NCBI GenBank assembly: GCA_034927445.1
Contig: JAYFPZ010000037.1
Coordinates: 1-64,000 of the forward strand
Length of the DNA: 64,000 nucleotides
From: PHAA01 sp034927445
GTDB lineage: Bacteria; Bacillota; Syntrophomonadia; Syntrophomonadales; Syntrophomonadaceae
Direction: 5' to 3'
Of the stretch, positions 1 through 8,335 are shown piece after piece (the first letter of the stretch is position 1; each line of letters starts with the position of its first letter). The notes under the pieces were generated by a model. It did not search any database. It was not told the origin of the DNA and saw only the letters and a program-made list of their open reading frames with translations. A program made the translations under genes and the position numbers.

Positions 1-137
1 TGGTAATGCCGGGAGACAATGTGCAGATGAATATAAGCCTGATCACACCGATAGCGGTCGAAGAAGGACTGAGATTCGCCATTCGTGAAGGCGGAAGAAC
101 CGTAGGGTCCGGCGTTGTTACCAGCATCGAAAGCTAA
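1..137 (+). CDS. tuf: Elongation factor Tu, C-terminal end (partial)
   Basis: This is the last 44 codons of EF-Tu, cut by the window start. EF-Tu is the GTPase that carries aminoacyl-tRNA to the ribosome. The visible peptide contains VMPGDN, LITPIA and the hallmark GLRFAIREGGRTVGSGVV, which belong to the third beta-barrel domain. The stop is TAA at 135-137. Placement immediately before rpsJ is the classic str-to-S10 junction of Firmicutes. Confidence 0.97.
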   Translation, partial: VMPGDNVQMNISLITPIAVEEGLRFAIREGGRTVGSGVVTSIES

Positions 138-163
138 TTAAAGCTGTAAAAAACATGACGATA

Positions 164-187
164 GCAAAGGACGGGGACGTCCTTTGC
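164..187 (+). other. Perfect hairpin between tuf and rpsJ
   Basis: GCAAAGGAC and GTCCTTTGC form a 9-bp perfect stem around a 6-nt loop. No T-run follows, so it is not a standard intrinsic terminator. It may be an RNA processing or stability hairpin separating the str-type and S10-type parts of the transcript. Confidence 0.55.
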
Positions 188-244
188 AACTAAACGCCAG
201 GGGGCGTGTAATAAATGAACCCATTCTAAGGAGGTTTAACAAGA

Positions 245-556
245 GTGAATGGCCAGCAGAAAGTTCGCATTAGATTAAAGGCATTCGACCACAAGCTCCT
301 GGACCAGTCTTCCCAAAAAATCGTTGAGACTGCGAGGAAGAACGGAGCTAACGTTTCCGGTCCCATACCGTTGCCGACCGAAAAGAAGATTTATACTATT
401 TTACGGTCGCCCCATGTGAACAAGGATTCACGTGAACAATTTGAGATGAGAACCCACAAACGGTTAATCGATATACTCGATCCTAATCCCCGGGCAATAG
501 ATGCTCTAATGCACCTGGATCTACCTTCAGGAGTGGATATAGAGATCAAGTTATAG
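245..556 (+). CDS. rpsJ: 30S ribosomal protein S10
   Basis: S10 (103 aa, normal length) lies in the head of the 30S subunit and also acts as NusE in transcription antitermination. The sequence carries the family core: KAFDHKLLDQS, GPIPLPT and the end LPSGVDIEIKL. The start is GTG at 245 behind AAGGAGG at 229-235. It is the first gene of the S10 operon. A 138-bp gap to rplC follows, which is larger than the other gaps here and may be a leader. Confidence 0.97.
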   Translation: MNGQQKVRIRLKAFDHKLLDQSSQKIVETARKNGANVSGPIPLPTEKKIYTILRSPHVNKDSREQFEMRTHKRLIDILDPNPRAIDALMHLDLPSGVDIEIKL

Positions 557-694
557 CTGAGGAACCGGTACTGAGAGGCCAGTGGGGAATATAAGGTCTC
601 AAGGTAGTAAATCCGGGTAGATAAAGAAAAGGTGATGTTGGATTCCCGCTTCCAACCACTCGCCGCAGAATTCTTAGGCTAGGAGGTAGTAGAG

Positions 695-1333
695 GTGGCA
701 GACAAAAACCTGAAGTCAATAATGGGAATAAAAATAGGCATGACCCAGATATTTGACGATACCGGCAAAGCCATACCGGTGACGGTAGTGCAGGCTGAGC
801 CCAATGTAGTGGTGCAAAAGAAAAAAGCCGAAACCGATGGATACAGCGCCATCCAGGTCGGTTTCAAGGGTATCCGGGAAAAATTGGTTAACAAGCCCAA
901 AATGGGCATTTTTAGTAAAGCCAAAATAAAACCTCTGAGATATATTAAAGAATTTGGGGTTAACAACGTGGATGACTACGAAATTGGCAGCGAAATCAAG
1001 GCTGACATATTTGCCGCCGGCGAGGTAGTGGATGTGGTAGGAACATCCAAAGGCAAAGGCTTTGCCGGTGCTGTCAAAAGACATAACATGGCTCGGGGCT
1101 CCATGGGGCATGGCTCCAAATATCACCGCCGTCCTGGTTCGCTGGGAGCTATGGGTCCGGCTCGAGTATTTAAAGGCCGGAAAATGCCGGGCCAGTTGGG
1201 AGGAGACCGGGTTACGATTCAAGGTTTGAAGATTGTCCAAGTCTATCCCGAAAAGAATCTCATCCTGATCAAGGGTGCGATACCTGGGCCGAGAAAAGGC
1301 CTTGTGCTAATAAAAAATTCAATCAAGGCATAG
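695..1333 (+). CDS. rplC: 50S ribosomal protein L3
   Basis: L3 (212 aa) is one of the first proteins to assemble on 23S rRNA and lies near the peptidyl transferase centre. The sequence shows the N-terminal KIGMTQIFDD and the glycine-rich loop region FAGAVKRHNMARGSMGHGSKYHRRPGS typical of L3 (that segment spans about residues 123-150). The start is GTG at 695, with AGGAGG at 681-686 spaced 8 nt away. Second gene of the S10 operon. Confidence 0.97.
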   Translation: MADKNLKSIMGIKIGMTQIFDDTGKAIPVTVVQAEPNVVVQKKKAETDGYSAIQVGFKGIREKLVNKPKMGIFSKAKIKPLRYIKEFGVNNVDDYEIGSEIKADIFAAGEVVDVVGTSKGKGFAGAVKRHNMARGSMGHGSKYHRRPGSLGAMGPARVFKGRKMPGQLGGDRVTIQGLKIVQVYPEKNLILIKGAIPGPRKGLVLIKNSIKA

Positions 1334-1363
1334 TTAGAGTTCGATGCGAAGGAGGTAAATTAA

Positions 1364-1987
1364 ATGCCTAAAGTTGCAGTGTATGATATGCAGGGCACCC
1401 AGGTCGGTGAGTTAGACTTAAACGACAACGTTTTTGGTATAGAGCCCAATGAAGCAGTAGTACAACAGTTTGTAAAAATGCAGCTGGCCAACAAACGGGT
1501 TGGCAATGCCTCTACCAAGACCAGAGCCGAAGTCAGGGGAGGAGGCAAAAAACCCTGGAAACAAAAAGGTACCGGGCGCGCACGGGTGGGCAGCACTCGT
1601 AATCCCGTATGGAGAGGCGGGGGAATTGCATTTGGGCCCAAACCCAGAGATTATTCCTATAAGCTTCCCCGCAAAGTAAGACGTCTGGCTTTAAAATCGG
1701 CACTTTCCAGCAAGGTTCTGGACAGCAGCATTATTGTGGTTGACGCCCTTACATTTGAAGAGCCTAAGACCAAGTTGATGATAGAAACCCTGGAATTGCT
1801 GCAGGTAGCTCCCAAAACGCTGGTTGTAACCGCTGACAATGATATTAATGTACAAAAGTCAGCCCGCAACATCCCGGGGGTAAAATCTCTCAAGGCTGAT
1901 TATATAAATGTTTTTGATATTCTTAAATATGAAACTCTGCTCATGACCAAAGATGCAGTTGCCAGAGTAGAGGAGGTATTTGCTTAA
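1364..1987 (+). CDS. rplD: 50S ribosomal protein L4
   Basis: L4 (207 aa) lines the upper exit tunnel of the 50S subunit, and in some bacteria it also represses its own operon. The conserved loop near residues 43-95 is present (RGGGKKPWKQKGTGRAR, then PVWRGGG and FGPKPRDY). It starts at ATG 1364 behind AAGGAGG. Its 3' end contains the ribosome binding site of rplW. Confidence 0.97.
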   Translation: MPKVAVYDMQGTQVGELDLNDNVFGIEPNEAVVQQFVKMQLANKRVGNASTKTRAEVRGGGKKPWKQKGTGRARVGSTRNPVWRGGGIAFGPKPRDYSYKLPRKVRRLALKSALSSKVLDSSIIVVDALTFEEPKTKLMIETLELLQVAPKTLVVTADNDINVQKSARNIPGVKSLKADYINVFDILKYETLLMTKDAVARVEEVFA

Positions 1988-1988
1988 A

Positions 1989-2276
1989 ATGAAAGATTAC
2001 AGAGATATTATTATCAAACCGGTAGTAACCGAAAAATCTATGAATCTGCTGGCTGATAACAAATACACCTTCGTCGTAGATAAGAAGTCCAATAAGACTG
2101 AAATCAAAAACGCCATTGAAGATATTTTCAAGGTAAAGGTTGAGAAAGTAAGCACCATGCTAATCAAAGGTAAACCCAAACGGATGGGTAGATTTGAAGG
2201 CCGTACCTCTGATCGGAAAAAGGCCATCGTAAGCCTGAAACCCGGACAGAAGATCAAACTATTCGAAGGCATGTAA
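1989..2276 (+). CDS. rplW: 50S ribosomal protein L23
   Basis: L23 (95 aa from this start) sits at the tunnel exit, where it docks trigger factor and SRP. The family signature IIIKPVVTEKS is near the N-terminus and RMGRFEGRTSDRKKA lies in the middle. I chose ATG 1989 because homologues begin MKDxRDIII. A TTG at 1980 is also in frame but lies only 3 nt from AGGAGG (1971-1976), too close for normal initiation. The gene begins immediately after the rplD stop. Confidence 0.95.
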   Translation: MKDYRDIIIKPVVTEKSMNLLADNKYTFVVDKKSNKTEIKNAIEDIFKVKVEKVSTMLIKGKPKRMGRFEGRTSDRKKAIVSLKPGQKIKLFEGM

Positions 2277-2305
2277 ACCTCGTGCTATAAGGAGTGAGAA
2301 AGGAA

Positions 2306-3133
2306 ATGGGCATAAAGAAATTTAAGCCTACGACACCAAGCAGAAGACATATGACGGTGATGAGTTTTGAGGAAATTACCAAAACTGAACCGGAAAAAAG
2401 CCTGACCGTCTCCCTGAAAAGCAATGGGGGAAGAAATGCCCAAGGACGGCTTACGGTAAGACACAAAGGCGGCGGCCACAAACGTTTGTACCGGATCATA
2501 GACTTCAAGCGGATCAAGGATGATGTTCCGGCAGTGGTGGCAGCCATTGAGTACGACCCGAATCGTTCTGCCAATATTGCTTTGCTGCATTACGCCGATG
2601 GAGCGAAAGCTTACATTCTGGCTCCCCAGAATTTGAAGGTTGGAGACAAAGTAGTATCAGGCACCAAAGCGGATATAAAAACCGGTAATACCCTATTGCT
2701 GAAGGATATTCCGGTAGGTTCCCTGATTCATAATATTGAACTGAGGCCCGGGAAAGGCGGCCAATTGGTGAGATCCGCCGGAACCGTAGCTCAGTTGATG
2801 GCCAAAGAAGGAGCATATGCTCATGTTAGACTGCCTTCCGGAGAGGTAAGACTGGTGCATATTAATTGCCGGGCAACTCTGGGCCAGGTAGGTAATCTTG
2901 ATTATGAGAACCAGAAAATGGGTAAGGCCGGAAGATCCCGCTGGCTGGGAATCAGGCCTACAGTTAGAGGTTCGGTTATGAATCCGGTTGATCACCCCCA
3001 TGGCGGTGGTGAAGGCCGGGCGCCGGTAGGAAGGAATTATCCGGTTTCACCCTGGGGCAAGATTGCTATTGGTGGCAGAACCCGCAAGAAAAAACCATCT
3101 GATAAGATGATTGTAAGGAAACGCAATAAGTAA
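2306..3133 (+). CDS. rplB: 50S ribosomal protein L2
   Basis: L2 (275 aa) is needed for subunit association and peptidyl transferase activity. The sequence begins MGIKKFKPTTPSRR as in homologues and holds the C-terminal PVDHPHGGGEGRAPVG motif with the functionally essential histidine. A GTG at 2294 is in frame and would add four residues. ATG 2306 gives the standard length. Confidence 0.96.
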   Translation: MGIKKFKPTTPSRRHMTVMSFEEITKTEPEKSLTVSLKSNGGRNAQGRLTVRHKGGGHKRLYRIIDFKRIKDDVPAVVAAIEYDPNRSANIALLHYADGAKAYILAPQNLKVGDKVVSGTKADIKTGNTLLLKDIPVGSLIHNIELRPGKGGQLVRSAGTVAQLMAKEGAYAHVRLPSGEVRLVHINCRATLGQVGNLDYENQKMGKAGRSRWLGIRPTVRGSVMNPVDHPHGGGEGRAPVGRNYPVSPWGKIAIGGRTRKKKPSDKMIVRKRNK

Positions 3134-3170
3134 AAATTAGAATTGCGCGCAGCGCTAAGGAGGTCTTTCA

Positions 3171-3455
3171 ATGGGCAGGTCGTTAAAAAAAGGGCCTTAT
3201 TGTGAAGAGAAGCTTTTAAAAAAGGTTGAAATTATGAACGAGACCGGCCAAAACAAGGTGATAAAAACCTGGTCCCGGCGCTCGACCATAATGCCGCAAA
3301 TGTTGGGGCATACCATAGCTGTCCACGATGGGCGCAGGCATATACCCGTTTATATTACTGAAGATATGGTGGGACTGAAATTAGGAGAATTTGCTCCTAC
3401 CCGCACCTTCAGAAGTCATGCCGGTAAATCAGAGAAAAGCAGCAGAGCGAAATAG
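3171..3455 (+). CDS. rpsS: 30S ribosomal protein S19
   Basis: S19 (94 aa) binds 16S rRNA in the 30S head and contacts the A-site tRNA region. It begins MGRSLKKGP, as in most bacteria. It carries the family signature TWSRRSTIMPQMLGHTIAVH around residues 35-53 and the C-terminal GEFAPTRTFRSHAG. A strong AAGGAGG precedes ATG 3171. Confidence 0.97.
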   Translation: MGRSLKKGPYCEEKLLKKVEIMNETGQNKVIKTWSRRSTIMPQMLGHTIAVHDGRRHIPVYITEDMVGLKLGEFAPTRTFRSHAGKSEKSSRAK

Positions 3456-3469
3456 GAAGGAGGAGAGAT

Positions 3470-3814
3470 ATGATGGAGGCCAGAGCAGTAGCTCACTATA
3501 TACGTGTATCTCCCTTAAAAGCTCGCCAGGTAGCAGATTTAGTGAGAGGCAAAGACATTAAAGAAGCCCTGGGTATATTAAAATACACCAATAAAAAATC
3601 GGCACCCTTGATCAATAAAGTCGTAAAATCTGCCGTAGCCAATGCTGAACACAACTTTGATATGGATTCCGATGCTCTTTATATTTCGCAGATCATGATT
3701 GATGAAGGCCCCACGCTAAAAAGAATGCAGCCCCGGGCCTATGGCCGCGCAGATGTAAAAAAGCATAGAACCAGCCATATCACGGTAGTGCTCAAGGAAA
3801 GGGAGGTTAAATAG
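3470..3814 (+). CDS. rplV: 50S ribosomal protein L22
   Basis: L22 (114 aa) has a long beta-hairpin that reaches into the exit tunnel and is a site of macrolide resistance mutations. The sequence shows YIRVSPLKARQVADLVRG at the N-terminus and the hairpin region GPTLKRMQPRAYGRAD, which looks wild-type in length. Two adjacent ATG codons (3470 and 3473) could serve as start. The stop TAG shares its last base with the rpsC GTG start. Confidence 0.96.
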   Translation: MMEARAVAHYIRVSPLKARQVADLVRGKDIKEALGILKYTNKKSAPLINKVVKSAVANAEHNFDMDSDALYISQIMIDEGPTLKRMQPRAYGRADVKKHRTSHITVVLKEREVK

Positions 3815-4488
3815 TGGGTCAAAAGGTTCATCCTAAAGGATTTAGGCTCGGTGTTATAAGAACATGGGATTCCAACTGGTATGCTGATAAAGATTACTCC
3901 GAACTTTTGCATGAAGATTACCGGGTTAGAAATTTGGTTAAGGAACGTTTCTATACGGCTGGAATATCCAAGGTGGAGATTCAAAGAACCGGCAACCGGG
4001 TACGGGTAACCATTCATACCGCCAAACCGGGTATTGTCATTGGCCGGGGCGGAAGCGAAGTTGAGAAGCTCAAAAATGAGCTCTCGGTTTTGACCGGTAA
4101 GAACATCAATATAAATATTCAGGAAATTAAACGGCCTGAACTGGATGCGCAGATCGTAGCCGAAAATGTTGCGCAGCAGTTGGAAAAACGCATATCTTTC
4201 CGTCGGGCTATGAAACAGACTGTACAAAGAACTATGCGGGTAGGTGCTCTGGGCATGAAAATAGCCATCTCCGGCCGGCTGGGCGGGGCTGAAATAGCCC
4301 GCACCGAATGGTATGCCGAAGGCAAAGTACCTCTGCATACCCTTAGAGCCGATATTGATTATGGCTTTGCCGAGGCCAATACCACCTACGGTAAGATAGG
4401 TATCAAAGTGTGGATAAACCGTGGCGAGATAATACCGGAGGCCAAACACAGACCGAAGCAGAAAGCAGTGGAGGAGGCTGAGCAATAA
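3814..4488 (+). CDS. rpsC: 30S ribosomal protein S3
   Basis: S3 (224 aa) forms part of the mRNA entry channel and its helicase activity. It begins GQKVHPKGFRLGV. It contains the KH RNA-binding loop VIGRGGSEVEKL (about residues 70-81) and the S3 C-terminal domain GRLGGAEIAR...TLRADIDYG. The GTG start at 3814 overlaps the rplV stop by one base, and the stop overlaps the rplP ATG, so translation is tightly coupled. Confidence 0.97.
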   Translation: MGQKVHPKGFRLGVIRTWDSNWYADKDYSELLHEDYRVRNLVKERFYTAGISKVEIQRTGNRVRVTIHTAKPGIVIGRGGSEVEKLKNELSVLTGKNININIQEIKRPELDAQIVAENVAQQLEKRISFRRAMKQTVQRTMRVGALGMKIAISGRLGGAEIARTEWYAEGKVPLHTLRADIDYGFAEANTTYGKIGIKVWINRGEIIPEAKHRPKQKAVEEAEQ

Positions 4489-4922
4489 TGCTTACCCCAA
4501 AAAGAACGAAATATAGAAAACAACATCGCCCGAGTTTAAAGGGTAAAGCTCACAAGGGAAATACCGTAACTTATGGCGAGTATGGATTACAAGCCCTGGA
4601 AGCAGCCTGGGTAACCAACCGGCAGATTGAAGCGGCACGTATTGCTATCAACCGTCATGTTAAAAGAGGCGGACAATTATGGATCAAGATATTTCCTGAC
4701 CGCCCTATAACCGCCAAGCCGGCTGAAACCCGCATGGGTAAAGGTAAAGGCTCACCAGAACATTGGGTAGCAGTAGTCAAACCGGGCAGGGTCATGTTTG
4801 AACTATCCGGAGTGGCGGAGGAAGTAGCCCGGGAAGCAATGCGGCTGGCTGCGCACAAACTTCCGATTAAGTGCACTTTCGTAAAAAGAGAAGAAATGGG
4901 TGGTGAGGTTAGTGAAAGCTGA
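4488..4922 (+). CDS. rplP: 50S ribosomal protein L16
   Basis: L16 (144 aa) binds near the A-site tRNA elbow on the large subunit. It starts MLTPKRTKYRKQHR and contains the signature GRMGKGKG-like segment (here ETRMGKGKGSPEHWVAVVKPG, around residues 78-97). Its ATG overlaps the rpsC stop. Its 3' end overlaps the start of rpmC. Confidence 0.97.
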   Translation: MLTPKRTKYRKQHRPSLKGKAHKGNTVTYGEYGLQALEAAWVTNRQIEAARIAINRHVKRGGQLWIKIFPDRPITAKPAETRMGKGKGSPEHWVAVVKPGRVMFELSGVAEEVAREAMRLAAHKLPIKCTFVKREEMGGEVSES

Positions 4923-5118
4923 AAAAATTAGGGAACTAACCGACGAGGAATTAGTTAGAAAGGTTTCTGATTATAAAGAAGAGTTATTCAATCTCAGGTT
5001 TCAGATTGCAACCGGTCAACTCGATAATCCCATGCGTATCAGGGATGTCCGTAAAAATATTGCCCGGTGTAAGACAATATTGAGGCAGCGGGAGATATCC
5101 AGAGAAAGTAACGGATAG
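4912..5118 (+). CDS. rpmC: 50S ribosomal protein L29
   Basis: L29 (68 aa from here) is a small helical protein beside L23 at the tunnel exit. It shows KAEKIRELTDEEL at the start and the LFNLRFQIATGQLDN and RKNIARCKTILRQRE helices. Upstream GTG codons at 4900 and 4903 are in frame and would lengthen it. I prefer GTG 4912 because homologues begin MKAxxIREL. It overlaps the end of rplP by 11 bp. Confidence 0.92.
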   Translation: MKAEKIRELTDEELVRKVSDYKEELFNLRFQIATGQLDNPMRIRDVRKNIARCKTILRQREISRESNG

Positions 5119-5132
5119 AAGGAGGTCTAAGG

Positions 5133-5402
5133 GTGGTTGAGAATCTAGGCAACCGGAAAACTATGATTGGCACAGTTAGCAGCGACAAAATGGAAAAAAC
5201 CATTACTGTCAATGTGGAAACCGTTAAACAACATCCTCTTTATAGAAAAATAATAAAAACCAGCAAGAAATATAAGGCGCATGACGAGAACAACGAGGCC
5301 AAAATCGGTGATGTTGTGAAGATCATGGAAACCCGCCCTTTGAGTAAAGATAAAAGATGGAAACTGACCGAAATAGTGCAGAAAGCCAAGACTTTACAGT
5401 AG
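5133..5402 (+). CDS. rpsQ: 30S ribosomal protein S17
   Basis: S17 (89 aa) is a primary 16S rRNA binder with an OB fold. The family features GTVSSDKMEKTITVNVE and HDENNEAKIGDVVKIMETRPLSKDKRW are complete. It starts at GTG 5133 behind GAAGGAGG. Canonical place between rpmC and rplN. Confidence 0.97.
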   Translation: MVENLGNRKTMIGTVSSDKMEKTITVNVETVKQHPLYRKIIKTSKKYKAHDENNEAKIGDVVKIMETRPLSKDKRWKLTEIVQKAKTLQ

Positions 5403-5430
5403 TCGCGGTAATTTGAAGGGAGGTTATTCC

Positions 5431-5799
5431 GTGATTCAGCAGGAAACTGTTTTACAGGTCGGTGACAACACCGGGGCTAAAAAGGTTTTATGTATAAAAA
5501 TCCTGGGGGGGTCAACCAGAAAATATGCTACAGTAGGGGACGTAATAGTAGTTACCGTAAAAGAGGCGGCACCAGGCGGGGTTGTAAAAAAAGGCGACGT
5601 GGTCAAAGCGGTGGTAGTCCGTACCAAGAAAGAAATACGCAGGCCGGACGGATCCCACATTGCCTTTTCAGAAAATGCGGCAGTAATAATTGACGATAAC
5701 AACAACCCCAAGGGTACTCGCATTTTTGGCCCGGTGGCAAGAGAGCTGAGGGACAAGAACTTCATGAAGATAGTATCTCTGGCCCCGGAAGTGCTTTAG
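5431..5799 (+). CDS. rplN: 50S ribosomal protein L14
   Basis: L14 (122 aa from here, the standard length) helps form a bridge to the 30S subunit. It reads MIQQETVLQVGDNTGAKK at the N-terminus and ends IVSLAPEVL, both typical. An in-frame TTG at 5413 would add six residues that encode the ribosome binding site itself (AAGGGAGG), so GTG 5431 is the better start. Confidence 0.96.
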   Translation: MIQQETVLQVGDNTGAKKVLCIKILGGSTRKYATVGDVIVVTVKEAAPGGVVKKGDVVKAVVVRTKKEIRRPDGSHIAFSENAAVIIDDNNNPKGTRIFGPVARELRDKNFMKIVSLAPEVL

Positions 5800-5817
5800 T
5801 CGGTGGAGGTGTGGAAG

Positions 5818-6129
5818 ATGAACATAAAAAAAGGCGATACAGTAACAGTTATAACCGGCAAAGACTCCGGCAAAAAGGGCAAGGTATTGAGAGTAATGCC
5901 GGCTGCTAACCGGGTTGTGGTAGAAGGAATAAACAAGGCCAAAAAACATCAAAGGCCTAGCCGAACCCTGCCGCAGGGAGGTATCTTGCAAATCGAGTGT
6001 CCAATTGACGCATCCAATGTAATGCTTCTATGCAATAAATGCAATAAACCTACCCGGGGAGCGAGAAAGGTCCTGGATAATGGACAGAAGGCAAGAATAT
6101 GCAAGCAATGTGGTGAGGTATTAGATTAA
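5818..6129 (+). CDS. rplX: 50S ribosomal protein L24
   Basis: L24 (103 aa from ATG 5818) is an assembly-initiating protein with a KOW motif near the N-terminus (KKGDTVTVITGKDSGKKGKVLRV). The C-terminal half carries two CxxC pairs (CNKC and CKQC), a zinc-ribbon-like ending seen in many Firmicute L24 proteins. GGAGGT at 5806-5811 sets the start. The upstream in-frame GTG at 5803 is less likely. Confidence 0.95.
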   Translation: MNIKKGDTVTVITGKDSGKKGKVLRVMPAANRVVVEGINKAKKHQRPSRTLPQGGILQIECPIDASNVMLLCNKCNKPTRGARKVLDNGQKARICKQCGEVLD

Positions 6130-6158
6130 AACTCCTAAGAAGGGAGGCCAACGGTTGA

Positions 6159-6695
6159 ATGGCCAGGTTATTGGAACAATATAAACAAGAAATAACTCCG
6201 AAATTGATCGATAAATTCGGATATAAAAATATCATGCAGGTGCCTAAGTTAGAAAAGATCATAGTCAATGTCGGAGTCGGCGAAGCCATTCAGAATCCCA
6301 AAGCTTTGGATGGAGCCGTTAACGATCTGAAAGTAATTACAGGTCAGAAACCTATAATTACCAAAGCCAAGAAATCGATAGCCGGGTTCAAATTGCGTGA
6401 AGGAATGCCCATAGGCTGCAAAGTAACTCTGCGCGGTGAAAGAATGTATGATTTTCTAAATCGACTGATAAACATCGTTCTTCCCCGGGTGAGGGATTTC
6501 CGGGGTATTTCTCCCCAGGCATTTGACGGACGCGGAAACTATTCGCTGGGTATAAAAGAGCAGACCATATTTCCTGAAATTGAATATGACAAGATCGACA
6601 AGATCAGAGGTCTGGAGGTAATCATCGTTACCAGCGCCAAGACCGACGAAGAAGCCAGGGAATTACTAAAGAGCATGGGAATGCCATTCAGATAA
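6159..6695 (+). CDS. rplE: 50S ribosomal protein L5
   Basis: L5 (178 aa) binds 5S rRNA in the central protuberance and touches the P-site tRNA. The sequence includes KIIVNVGVGEA, the signature TKAKKSIAGFKLREGMPIGCKVTLRG and the final RELLKSMGMPFR. Start ATG 6159, preceded by AAGGGAGG. Confidence 0.97.
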   Translation: MARLLEQYKQEITPKLIDKFGYKNIMQVPKLEKIIVNVGVGEAIQNPKALDGAVNDLKVITGQKPIITKAKKSIAGFKLREGMPIGCKVTLRGERMYDFLNRLINIVLPRVRDFRGISPQAFDGRGNYSLGIKEQTIFPEIEYDKIDKIRGLEVIIVTSAKTDEEARELLKSMGMPFR

Positions 6696-6709
6696 GAGGG
6701 GGTGTTTAA

Positions 6710-6895
6710 ATGGCCAAGAAATCATTGATAGCTAAACAAAAGCGCCCACAGAAATATCAGGTTCAGGAATATAACCGCTGTAAGATTTGTGGACGTCCGC
6801 GGGCTTACATGCGTAAATTCGGTATGTGCAGGGTTTGTTTTCGGGAAATGGCCCATAAGGGCGAAATACCAGGGGTTACCAAGTCAAGCTGGTAG
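6710..6895 (+). CDS. rpsN: 30S ribosomal protein S14, zinc-binding type
   Basis: S14 (61 aa) is the short zinc-ribbon form. Four cysteines at 24, 27, 40 and 43 (CKIC and CRVC) form the zinc site. The sequence ends GVTKSSW as usual. Firmicutes often keep a second, zinc-free S14 elsewhere for zinc starvation. Only the zinc form is seen in this window. Confidence 0.97.
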   Translation: MAKKSLIAKQKRPQKYQVQEYNRCKICGRPRAYMRKFGMCRVCFREMAHKGEIPGVTKSSW

Positions 6896-6918
6896 CTTAG
6901 ATAAAGGAGGTAAAAATC

Positions 6919-7317
6919 ATGGTCGTTACTGATCCCGTAGCCGACTTCTTGACTAGGATTAGAAACGGAAATATGGTATGGCATCAGACTGTAGAGATAC
7001 CAAGTTCCAAGATGAAGATGTCTTTAGCTCAAATCCTGAAAGACGAAGGTTATATCAAAGACTATGAGTTTATAGAGGATGGCAAGCAGGGGATTATCAG
7101 AATATATCTTAAATATGGCCCCAACAAAGAAAGAGTTATAACCGGAATCAAGAGAATTAGCAAACCAGGTCTTAAGGTATATGTAAAGAAAGATGAAGTA
7201 CCCAAGGTTCTGGCCGGGCTGGGGACAGCAGTTGTATCAACTTCCAAGGGGATAATGACTGATAAAAAGGCTCGCAAGGCAGGTCTGGGTGGAGAAGTGA
7301 TATGTTATATATGGTAG
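6919..7317 (+). CDS. rpsH: 30S ribosomal protein S8
   Basis: S8 (132 aa) is a primary binder of 16S rRNA and in enteric bacteria the translational repressor of the spc operon. The N-terminal DPVADFLTRIRNGN and the C-terminal signature GTAVVSTSKGIMTDKKARKAG are complete. Start ATG 6919 with AAAGGAGG upstream. A 66-bp gap follows before rplF. Confidence 0.97.
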   Translation: MVVTDPVADFLTRIRNGNMVWHQTVEIPSSKMKMSLAQILKDEGYIKDYEFIEDGKQGIIRIYLKYGPNKERVITGIKRISKPGLKVYVKKDEVPKVLAGLGTAVVSTSKGIMTDKKARKAGLGGEVICYIW

Positions 7318-7383
7318 GTTCAACATTAGTGGCGACCCCCAGGGAGCATCAGAAGTGCCCGAAGGGTGAAGGAGGAATGAACG

Positions 7384-7923
7384 GTGTCCAGAATAGGTAG
7401 AAAACCTATCAGCCTACCCCCAGGCGTAGAAGTCAAAATAGAAGAAAAAATTATTACGGTCAAAGGCCCTAAAGGAGTTCTGGCGCAAGCCATACCTGAA
7501 GATATAAACATAGACCAGCAAGAGAAAGAACTGGTGGTTACCAGACCCAGCGACGCCAAAAAACATCGGGCCATGCATGGGCTGGCCAGAGCGTTGGTGG
7601 CCAATATGGTAACCGGAGTGACTACCGGATTCGAAAAGAAGCTGGAGATGGTCGGGGTAGGTTACAGAGCCCAGATGCAGGGCAAGAAACTGGTTCTTAA
7701 TATTGGTTTTTCTCATCCGGTGGAAATAGATCCGCCCCAGGGTATTGAATTTGAGGTTCCGGCTTTGACCAAGATTACAGTTAAAGGTATCGATAAACAG
7801 CTGGTGGGAAATACCGCGGCTGATATCCGGGCCATTAGAAAACCAGAACCCTACAAGGGCAAAGGCCTCAGGTATGAAAATGAGACCATCAGACGTAAAG
7901 CTGGTAAAACTGGTGCTAAATAA
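7384..7923 (+). CDS. rplF: 50S ribosomal protein L6
   Basis: L6 (179 aa) lies at the base of the L7/L12 stalk near the sarcin-ricin loop. It begins SRIGRKPISLP and has the two tandem alpha/beta domains. The C-terminal signature PEPYKGKGLRYENETIRRKAGKTG is present. GTG start at 7384 behind GAAGGAGG. Confidence 0.97.
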   Translation: MSRIGRKPISLPPGVEVKIEEKIITVKGPKGVLAQAIPEDINIDQQEKELVVTRPSDAKKHRAMHGLARALVANMVTGVTTGFEKKLEMVGVGYRAQMQGKKLVLNIGFSHPVEIDPPQGIEFEVPALTKITVKGIDKQLVGNTAADIRAIRKPEPYKGKGLRYENETIRRKAGKTGAK

Positions 7924-7943
7924 CTAGGAAGGGAGTGACTACG

Positions 7944-8309
7944 TTGATCAAAAAAGCCAGTAAGAAAGATCAAAGGCAGGGAAGACATAAAAGAATACGG
8001 TTAAAATTAGCGGGCACTGCTGAAACGCCCAGACTTTGTATTTACCGTAGTCTTCATCACATATATGCCCAGCTGATTGATGACGAAAAAGGAGTCACCC
8101 TGGTAGCCGCATCTACCCTGGATAAGGGTATGGCGGATTTAGGCAGTTCCAGCAATGTGGATGCAGCTAAAAGGGTCGGGGGCAGTATTGCCCTGAAGGC
8201 TAAAGAAAAGGGCATAACTACGGTTGTATTTGATAGGAACGGACGCAAGTATCATGGGTGTGTATCTGCCCTGGCAGATGCGGCCCGTGAAAACGGACTG
8301 GTATTTTAA
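7944..8309 (+). CDS. rplR: 50S ribosomal protein L18
   Basis: L18 (121 aa from TTG 7944) delivers 5S rRNA to the large subunit together with L5. Family features are RHKRIRLKLAGTAETPRLCIYRS, HIYAQLIDDEKGVTL and the end FDRNGRKYHGCVSALADAARENGLVF. A GTG at 7935 is in frame but overlaps the ribosome binding site (GGAAGGGAG). TTG 7944 gives correct spacing and the usual MIKK start. Confidence 0.94.
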   Translation: MIKKASKKDQRQGRHKRIRLKLAGTAETPRLCIYRSLHHIYAQLIDDEKGVTLVAASTLDKGMADLGSSSNVDAAKRVGGSIALKAKEKGITTVVFDRNGRKYHGCVSALADAARENGLVF

Positions 8310-8335
8310 CTGCAGATCTGAAGGTTAGGAGGGAA